49,430 nt of DNA. It comes from Candidatus Poribacteria bacterium. Lineage in GTDB: Bacteria > Poribacteria > DTPJ01 > WJIO01. The stretch covers positions 1 to 49,430 of the forward strand of contig WJIO01000133.1 in NCBI GenBank assembly GCA_014730235.1, in the 5' to 3' direction. Position numbers and translations under genes: made by a program. Shown piece after piece: positions 9,201-15,300 of the stretch (the stretch's first letter is position 1; every line of letters begins with the position of its first letter). The notes under the pieces are model-generated. The model was not told the DNA's origin, searched no databases, and saw nothing but the letters and a program-made list of their open reading frames with translations.

Positions 9201-9980
9201 GGCGGTGATACATGGCGCATACAGGAAAGCGGAACAAATACCCGACTGCTGGATGCAAAATTTACCGAAGGCTCTCTGGGCTGGGGATGGATTATGGGCA
9301 GCGACGGAAAGGTATTATTTACTACATCCAGGGGAGAAAAATGGCAGTTCCAGAAAGACCAGAAAATCCGACCAAAAGGTAACTACAGGCTGCGGGATGT
9401 GCATTATGTAAACCTCAGCGAAGGCTGGGCCGTTGGTTATAATGGCCTGTTGATACATAACGTTGACGGTGGTAAGATATGGACAGTGCAGGAAAGCAAG
9501 ACAACCCGCATGTTAAATGCTGTGAATTTCCCCGGCTTTGGCACAGGATGGGTTGTCGGTAACAACGGCACAGTTTTATGGGGCGGTTTGGACGGATCTG
9601 TCTGGGGATTCAGAGATCCGGGTACAGGTGTAAACCTTACAGGTATTGATTTTGCCAATCCTTTTGAAGGCTGGATAGTAGGCGAAGCAGGACTTATAAT
9701 CCATAGCGAAGACAACGGAACAACATGGCAGGGGCAGCAAAGCGGAGTAACGGAAAATCTTTATGATGTGGAATTCCTGGACGAAAATGAAGGTTATGTT
9801 GTAGGTGCAAAAGGTCTGATACTACATACCACTGATAAAGGCAATACGTGGATACTACAGGAAAGTAAGACGACCAATGACCTGTATGATATTAACCTCG
9901 CTCCTGATGGTAGCATGTGGATCGTGGGTGAATGGGGTTTAATCCTAAGGCATAATCAATCTCAGGAACAACCTTTATAG
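6264..9980 (+). CDS. giant YCF48/BNR-repeat lipoprotein
   Basis: A 1238-residue exported lipoprotein. Residues 1-20 are a signal peptide ending in a lipobox, LFGC, with C21 as the lipidated cysteine. The rest is built of about 43-residue repeats of the form GWAVG..G.I..T.DGG.TW..Q.SGT...L..V.F. I count 13 Asp-box motifs (DGGxTW and variants) before an acidic, proline-containing linker at about residues 618-650 and about 13 after it, so it probably forms two or more beta-propellers. YCF48/HCF136 proteins help assemble photosystem II in phototrophs, but in non-phototrophs such proteins are surface or binding proteins of unknown role. A strong AGGAGG precedes the ATG. It is monocistronic. Repeat class and export are clear; function unknown. 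Confidence 0.85.
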   Translation: MFRISVMLVLLCLIAVFLFGCVKSEVVRKADWEEHFNDICFIDNRYGWLAGEGGLIAYTDDGGRTWEKQRTDTDITLKAIYFVNKTKGWASGEKGLILYTRDGGLHWTKQKSTGTATLDDIYFLKNGMEGWAVGESNKIYHTRNAGETWVQEPTGADVSLRSVYFHDRNRGWIVGDMDRVYKTTDGGEKWEFIKYRSDEDWERVQMVNTLYTIQFVSEKYGWITGTDGSIFKTSDGGETWQRQESHIPNWGHVKFPSHDINFYDENYGCAVCLSGYIVTTQDGGENWVLRDSGTKNTLNGVQVTGPGEIWVVGEYGLILYSGDGGENWELRGGSTGIAANDLEDVQFVDSERGWAVGRRGTITRTEDGGRTWITDETDIWSNLNSLYFINEKEGWATGELGTVLHTTDGGQTWETQRSGFNLPLNGIFFRNSKEGWAVGTIGTVIHTTDGGETWTQQVSPSWKTLYGVFFLNSNLGWAVGWPGIVVRTVNGGLSWDKQEIDTFNELYGVFFVDENYGWIVGQFGVIFHTENGGETWVQQRSGVETNLRKVHFANPKVGLVAGDQGTLLTTTNGGRTWTKQDSGTDKDINGISFTGESLFVVGERGVAIKYSVETFSGETEDLVDMPEKKGEEEVEIEEEPVPIEEGMWSVVRQPEWTVDFRDIFIHDELNGWAVGSEGFVAATKDGGKIWSQQLSGTEDDLLSVFFMDNSKGWIAGRRGLLLYTEDGGENWVKRKSGTTNDITSIYFTDETHGWATSGNGSFIITEDAGMTWKAQETGLTYRGFADVFFINPQIGWSVSSTGLGRAMIVKSTNGGKHWTICMEGEDRGHTVKRVQFLDERIGFAIEPFETLYRTSDGGETWQNLNITIEGRLNDMQFVDDQKGWIIGDGGLIIHTNDGGKTWQTQESGVDEDMAGLHFLNESVGWTAGEMGTILHTSDGGMTWKPQIQGNGYSLHKGYFLSSREGWAIGGEGMILYTDNGGDTWRIQESGTNTRLLDAKFTEGSLGWGWIMGSDGKVLFTTSRGEKWQFQKDQKIRPKGNYRLRDVHYVNLSEGWAVGYNGLLIHNVDGGKIWTVQESKTTRMLNAVNFPGFGTGWVVGNNGTVLWGGLDGSVWGFRDPGTGVNLTGIDFANPFEGWIVGEAGLIIHSEDNGTTWQGQQSGVTENLYDVEFLDENEGYVVGAKGLILHTTDKGNTWILQESKTTNDLYDINLAPDGSMWIVGEWGLILRHNQSQEQPL

Positions 9981-10081
9981 ATGGACGGTTCTTAAACATT
10001 ACAAAGCATAAATTTTACATCTCTGTGTTATTGCGAAGAACGAAGTAACAAATAAAGTTTTTAGTCTGTATCAGAAGTTTT

Positions 10082-10263
10082 GGCTCATCCAGTTTGAATG
10101 TAGAGGTGTAAAAAACATTGTCCAATTAAGAAAAAATATCCTACATTTGTCATTCCTGCTTCAAGCTTTTTGAAAAAGCTTGAGCAAAAAGGAATAAGAG
10201 TTTCGCAGGAATGACAAGCTGAGAAAATTTTCAAATTATTACCATACTCAAACCAGAAGAGCC
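10082..10263. repeat. dispersed MITE copy 2 (182 bp)
   Basis: The left end is GGCTCATCC and the right end is GAAGAGCC. Flanks are GAAGTTTT (10074-10081) and AAAGTTTT (10264-10271), a 7/8 target duplication. The core (10149-10215) carries an internal AAGCTTTTTGAAAAAGCTT palindrome shared with copies 3 and 7. Beyond both ends lie related inverted sequences (GCATAAATTTTACAT near 10004 and ATAAATTTTATGC near 10279), so it may sit in a larger inverted-repeat unit. It fills most of the 417-bp gap 9981-10397. Confidence 0.8.
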
Positions 10264-10311
10264 AAAGTTTTCACGGATATAAATTTTATGCTTGGTAAAC
10301 ATTATTTTTAT

Positions 10312-10340
10312 TTGATTTATAACATAAAAGTTGCTAAAAT
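10312..10340 (+). promoter_or_regulatory. possible promoter of the LamG gene
   Basis: TTGATT (10312-10317), a 17-bp spacer and TAAAAT (10335-10340) lie about 58 nt before the ATG at 10398, which has AGGAGG upstream. Confidence 0.5.
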
Positions 10341-10397
10341 TTAATATGGAAGTATTTAGTTGATTTTTAAGAGCAGAGAAAAATCAAGGAGGTTAAA

Positions 10398-11168
10398 ATG
10401 TTTAAGTCTACTTTCACTGTGATTTTGGTGTTTACTATTTTATTTGTTTACCCCGTATATGCTCAGGAATTTGTTACTGATGGACTCATAGGCTTCTGGC
10501 CTTTGGATAGTTCTACCATTGATGGTGGAACAGTCACAGATGTTTTTGGAGAAAATGACGGTGATGCCCAGGGTAATCCGGCCAAAGCTGATGGTGTAAT
10601 CAATGAAGGTCTGGAATTTGATGGCGCTGGAGCCAGGGTTGAATTGCCCAAAGAGCTAATGGTGGGCCTGGAATCGTTCACAATTGAATGTTGGTTTAAT
10701 TACACCGATTCGGGCAACTGGAGATGGATGTTTGGCGGCGGCCCGGAATGGAATCATGGTGTTGGTTGTTGTATATATTCGGGAAGTAACATAGTTCGTT
10801 ACCATCTGAAGACTGATGGCGGCGAATTTACCGACGGTAATGGAAGCACTGCTCTGGATCCGGGTGAATGGTATCATATAGCATACACATATGACGGCGA
10901 AATGGTCAGAAGTTACGTCAATGGTGAAATTGATTTTGAAAGGGCTCATCAGGGTGCAGTCGTTATTGATACAAGTGTTCTTGCCATTGGTGGCGGCTAT
11001 TTCCAGAATAATGAATATTTCTTAGGATTGTTGGATGAAGTTCGGGTTTATGACCGGGCACTGGAGCAGGATGAAGTTCAGAAAAATATGGAAGCGACCT
11101 CAAACTCGATGGCTGTAGAACCTTTGGACAAACTTTATGAAACATGGGGGGAAATAAAAACCCGGTAG
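10398..11168 (+). CDS. secreted LamG/concanavalin A-like domain protein
   Basis: A 256-residue exported protein. Residues 1-22 are a signal peptide (cleavage after VYAQ or VYA). Residues about 30-225 form a LamG/ConA-like lectin fold: GLIGFWPLDSS, the FTIECWFNY strand, DPGEWYHIAYTYDG and the closing GLLDEVRVYDRAL are the standard landmarks of LamG_3 domains. Such domains bind carbohydrate or mediate adhesion. The C-terminal tail AVEPLDKLYETWGEIKTR resembles a short tail I associate with LamG proteins of Poribacteria-like genomes; that is recollection, not a search. A good AGGAGG site precedes the ATG. It is monocistronic, ending at a palindrome shared with the convergent GNAT gene. The ligand is unknown. 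Confidence 0.85.
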   Translation: MFKSTFTVILVFTILFVYPVYAQEFVTDGLIGFWPLDSSTIDGGTVTDVFGENDGDAQGNPAKADGVINEGLEFDGAGARVELPKELMVGLESFTIECWFNYTDSGNWRWMFGGGPEWNHGVGCCIYSGSNIVRYHLKTDGGEFTDGNGSTALDPGEWYHIAYTYDGEMVRSYVNGEIDFERAHQGAVVIDTSVLAIGGGYFQNNEYFLGLLDEVRVYDRALEQDEVQKNMEATSNSMAVEPLDKLYETWGEIKTR

Positions 11169-11187
11169 TTTATTATTTTTATATTTA

Positions 11188-11219
11188 TAATAGGGCACGC
11201 ATATATGCGTGCCCTATTA
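11188..11219. terminator. perfect 32-nt palindrome between convergent genes
   Basis: A self-complementary sequence centred on GGGCACGCATATATGCGTGC lies 19 nt after the LamG stop and 4 nt before the GNAT stop. Its place between convergent ends suggests a bidirectional terminator. There is no real T-run on either side. Confidence 0.7.
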
Positions 11220-11223
11220 AAAC

Positions 11224-11709
11224 TTAAAGCTTTGCATAATATGTAACCATATATAATTTAGGTTCAAATCCAACTTTTTCGTATGCAGCCCTCGCCGGTG
11301 CATGGGATTCATCACATCCTGTATAAACTTCCGCGTATTTCATACCTGCTTGTCTAAATCTATCCAGCGCAGTCTGATGCTGTTTAGTTCCAAAACCCAT
11401 ACCCTGAAATTCTGGCTTAATGGCATTATTACCTATAACACCAAGCTTTTTATGTTTAACCAGGTGGTAAGTTAAAAAACCTATTACTTGACCTTTGTGT
11501 TCTGTAACAAAAACATATTCAGGATATTCCCTGAAATGATTTTCCACCTGACGGGCTTTTTCTGTTTTCCAGTCGCTTCGGGTTGCGTTAAAGAATTCGT
11601 CTCCCATGAGTTTACGAAAGGAATCATATATTGACTCCCATGCTTCAACGGCTATTGCTTTTATGCTTTCTACATCTTTTTCCTCTGCATCTCTGATAAT
11701 TGTTTCCAT
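11224..11709 (-). CDS. GNAT-family N-acetyltransferase
   Basis: A 161-residue acetyl-CoA-dependent acetyltransferase. It begins METIIRDAEEKDVESIKAIA, the usual first strand and helix of Acetyltransf_1, has the beta4 strand VIGFLTYHL, and the pyrophosphate-binding loop is in EFQGMGFGTKQHQTAL (Q/RxxGxG type). The C-terminal ARAAYEKVGFEPKLYMVTYYAKL is the standard end of the fold. The substrate may be an amine, amino acid or antibiotic and cannot be told. GAAAGG lies upstream of the ATG. It is a single gene convergent with the LamG gene, with a dispersed repeat inserted in its upstream region from 11839. Confidence 0.88.
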   Translation of the reverse strand: METIIRDAEEKDVESIKAIAVEAWESIYDSFRKLMGDEFFNATRSDWKTEKARQVENHFREYPEYVFVTEHKGQVIGFLTYHLVKHKKLGVIGNNAIKPEFQGMGFGTKQHQTALDRFRQAGMKYAEVYTGCDESHAPARAAYEKVGFEPKLYMVTYYAKL

Positions 11710-11838
11710 ACATTTTTACCTTTCTCATTTTGTAATCATTGACTAAAACTAAACGAATATTCTGGATTTCTATCCTGAGCAGAAAGCTTAACAGAATTAA
11801 CGTAATACTGTCAATAACAATTGACATCAAATATTTTT

Positions 11839-12043
11839 GGCTTTTCCGGGTTCAGTGTGGTTATAATTGAAAATTCTCTCAGCTTGTCATTCCTGCGAAA
11901 CTCTTATTACTTTTTGCTCAAGCTTTTTCAAAAAGCTTGAAGTAGGAATCCAGTAGATCCCCATAAATAGTGGATTCCTGCTTCCGCAGGAATGACAGCA
12001 TATAGAAGTTTCTTATCTTTAACATACTAAACCCGGAAGAACC
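11839..12043. repeat. dispersed MITE copy 3 (205 bp)
   Basis: Terminal repeats are GGCTTTTCCGGGTTCAGTG on the left and ACTAAACCCGGAAGAACC on the right. The A-type arm is on the left and the B-type arm on the right. Flanks are ATATTTTT and ATAATTTT (7/8). The long core combines the AAGCTTTTT palindrome of copy 2, in the opposite chromosomal orientation, with a second unit TAGTGGATTCCTGCTTCCGC. Confidence 0.85.
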
Positions 12044-12073
12044 ATAATTTTTAACAAATCCAATACATTTTAC

Positions 12074-12103
12074 TTGACAATCTTAACGTATGTGTAGTAT
12101 AAT
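12074..12103 (+). promoter_or_regulatory. consensus sigma-70 promoter of the double uvrA operon
   Basis: A perfect TTGACA (12074-12079), an 18-bp spacer and a perfect TATAAT (12098-12103) lie between repeat copies 3 and 4. The transcript would start near 12110 and carry copy 4 in a leader of about 250 nt before the GTG at 12365. I see no clear LexA-type operator. Confidence 0.75.
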
Positions 12104-12134
12104 CTAACAAAAGGAAATTTTACTTAACATTTTT

Positions 12135-12337
12135 GGATCTTCCGCTTGAATGTGGAAATATACAGAATATTGTCTAATTAGTATTCACTGATTTTCTGTG
12201 TTGCCTATAGAATTCGTCATTCCTACGAAGGTATGAAACCAAAAAAACGTTATTTTGGAAAAACTGGATTCCCGCTTCCGCAGGAATGACAAGCTGAGAG
12301 AATTTACAATTATTACCACAATCAATTCGGAAGAACC
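12135..12337. repeat. dispersed MITE copy 4 (203 bp)
   Basis: It is flanked by perfect 8-bp direct repeats ACATTTTT (12127-12134 and 12338-12345). The left end is GGATCTTCCGCTTGAATGTGG and the right end is CAATTCGGAAGAACC. The left arm (AATATTGTCTAATTAG) is shared with copy 2 and the right arm is A-type. It lies inside the leader of the uvrA transcript. Confidence 0.85.
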
Positions 12338-12364
12338 ACATTTTTACAAACCGGAGCAGAATAA

Positions 12365-15300
12365 GTGCAAGAAGAAAAGATAATAATCAAAGGTGCAAGA
12401 GAGCACAACCTGAGAGATGTTAATCTTGAATTACCAAGAAACAAACTTATTGTTTTTACAGGTGTCAGCGGTTCGGGTAAATCTTCTCTGGCCTTTGACA
12501 CCTTATATTCTGAAGGTCAGCGCAGGTATGTAGAATCTCTTTCTGCCTATGCACGACAGTTTCTGGGTCAGATGGAAAGACCGGATGTTGATTTTATCGA
12601 GGGACTTTCACCGGCTATATCCATCGAGCAGAAAACCGTAAGCAGAAACCCCAGATCTACTGTCGCCACCATAACAGAAATATACGATTATATGCGTGTC
12701 CTGTATGCCCGTATCGGTGTGATGCACTGCACCAGTTGCGGCAGAGAAGTAGGTACTCAGACAGTTGACCAGATTATAGACCGAATACTCCAGTTACCAG
12801 AGGGAAGAAGAATTCAGATACTTGCCCCCATAGCCCGGGAACAGAAGGGTGAGTATAAGGACGATTTTGAAGCAGCCTTAAGGTCTGGTTATACCCGGGC
12901 CAGAATAGATGGACGATTATACGAATTAACCGACAATATCAGACTCGACAGGCAGATCCGCCACAACATAGAGATAGTAGTTGATCGTATAGTCATTCGG
13001 GAGAACATCAGAAGTCGTCTTAATGAATCAGTAGAAGCCGCCCTTGAGCTTGCCGAAGGCGCTATTATAGTAAATGTTCTCGAGGATAAAAAAGCCGACC
13101 CACCTGTAGAGGAAGAGGATATTCTATTTAATAAAAACCTCGTCTGTCCTGTCTGTGGTATCAGCTTCGAGGAACTCATACCCCAGATGTTTTCCTTTAA
13201 CAGCCCCCAGGGCATGTGCCAGACTTGTAAAGGGCTTGGCTTTAATATGGAAATAGATCCAGATCTGGTGGTTCCAGATAAAAGCAGGTCAATAAATCAA
13301 GGTGCTATAGCTCTTATCGGCGAACCAAAAGGATTATGGATAAAGCACCTGATGGAAGGCCTTGCAAAGCATTATAAATTTTCTTTGGATACCCCCTGGT
13401 CTAAACTGACCAAAACCCAGCAAAAAGCCGTACTTTACGGCACTGGCAGAAAGAAAATAAGCTTTGTCTATACATCCAGTGATGGACGTAAATTTCGACG
13501 CAAAAGGAAATACGAGGGTATCATCCCGAACCATGAGCGAAGATTTAACGACACAAACTCCGATGGAATGCGAGAGCATGTAGCAAAATTCATGGGAAGT
13601 ATTCCATGCAGTGCATGCAAAGGGAATAAACTCCGTCCGGAAAGCCTGGCCGTTACAGTTGGGGATAAGAACATCATGGATATTGTGAAACTGTCCATTG
13701 ATGAAGCCGCCGATTTCTTCGACAAACTTCCCCCAAAACTTAACGCCACTCAGCTTTTTATCGGTGATGAGCTTATAAAGGAAATTCGCGGGCGTATTGA
13801 GTTTTTGCTTAATGTGGGATTAAACTACCTGACACTAAACAGAACCGCACCAACCCTATCCGGCGGAGAAGCTCAGAGAATACGTCTTGCAAGCCAGATT
13901 GGAAGTGGTCTCGTTGGTGTTTTATATATACTGGATGAACCAACCATCGGTCTGCATTCTAGGGATAACCGACGTCTTCTGGATGCCCTTAAAGCTCTTA
14001 GAGACAGGGGAAACACCGTCATAGTGGTCGAACACGACGAAGAAACCATGCTGGCCGGAGATATGATAGTAGATTTCGGCCCGGGCCCCGGTGTAAAGGG
14101 TGGTTATATCGTTGCCCATGGTACACCCTACGAGATAAGTCAGAATGGAAAATCCGTCACTGGTAAGTATCTAAGCGGTCAGTTGATGATAGACATACCT
14201 GATAAGCGCAGACCCATCAACGGTGAATGGATCACTGTAAAAGGCGCAAGGCATAATAATTTGAAGGATATTGATGTAAAAATCCCTCTGGGTGTTTTTA
14301 CATGTGTTACAGGTGTTTCCGGTTCCGGTAAAAGTTCCCTTGTAAACGACATCCTTCACAAAACCCTGGCCAGGGATTTAATGCGGGCCTATGCTAATCC
14401 CGGCGAACACGATAGCATAGAGGGCATGGAACTGTTGAATAAGGTTATTGATATAGACCAATCGCCAATTGGTCGCACACCCAGATCAAATCCTGCCACA
14501 TATGTAAAGCTTTTTGACGTAATAAGGGATTTATTCTCTAAGCTGCCTGAATCCCAGGTTCGAGGCTATAAACCCGGCAGATTCAGCTTTAATGTCAAGG
14601 GTGGTCGCTGCGAAGCCTGTAAAGGTAACGGCATGAAGGAAATCAAGATGCATTTCTTACCCGATGTATGGGTAAAGTGTGAAGTGTGCAACGGTATGCG
14701 TTATAACAACGAAACCCTTCAGATAAAATTCAAGGGTAAGAACATATCCCAGGTTCTGGATATGGACGTTCAGGAAGCCCTGGAACACTTTGAAAATGTG
14801 CCAAAAGCGTCCAGGATAATCCAGACACTGCATGACGTAGGTCTGGATTATATAAAGCTGGGACAGCCAGCACCTACCCTTTCCGGCGGAGAAGCACAAA
14901 GGGTAAAGCTGGCAAAAGAGCTTTGTCGGGTAGCCACAGGCAAAACCATATACATACTGGACGAACCTACAACTGGCATGCACTTCGCCGACACCCAGAA
15001 GCTGCTGGATGTGCTTAACAGGCTTGTGGACGCAGGCAATACAGTCGTAGTTATCGAGCATAACATGGAGGTTATTAAAACCGCCGATTACATAATTGAC
15101 CTGGGACCCGAAGGCGGCGAAGGCGGTGGATGGGTTGTAGCTGAAGGAACACCTGAGGAGATGGCCCAGAGGGATGATTCTTATACAGGAAAGGTACTCA
15201 GGGAAGTATTAAGCAACGGAGGCAAAAAGCAGTTACCAGAAGAATCTTATCTTGATCAAACCCCCAACAAACCTATGACCCATATAAAAGTCAAAGGTGC

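Noticed and set aside
6264-9980. Possible DNA-level tandem repeat or CRISPR-like array.
   Set aside because: The periodicity is in the protein (YCF48/BNR units) and codons vary freely; there are no identical direct repeats with unique spacers.
10028-10053. GTTATTGCGAAGAACGAAGTAAC resembling another widespread dispersed repeat.
   Set aside because: It is a single short fragment in this window, too little to call as a separate element.
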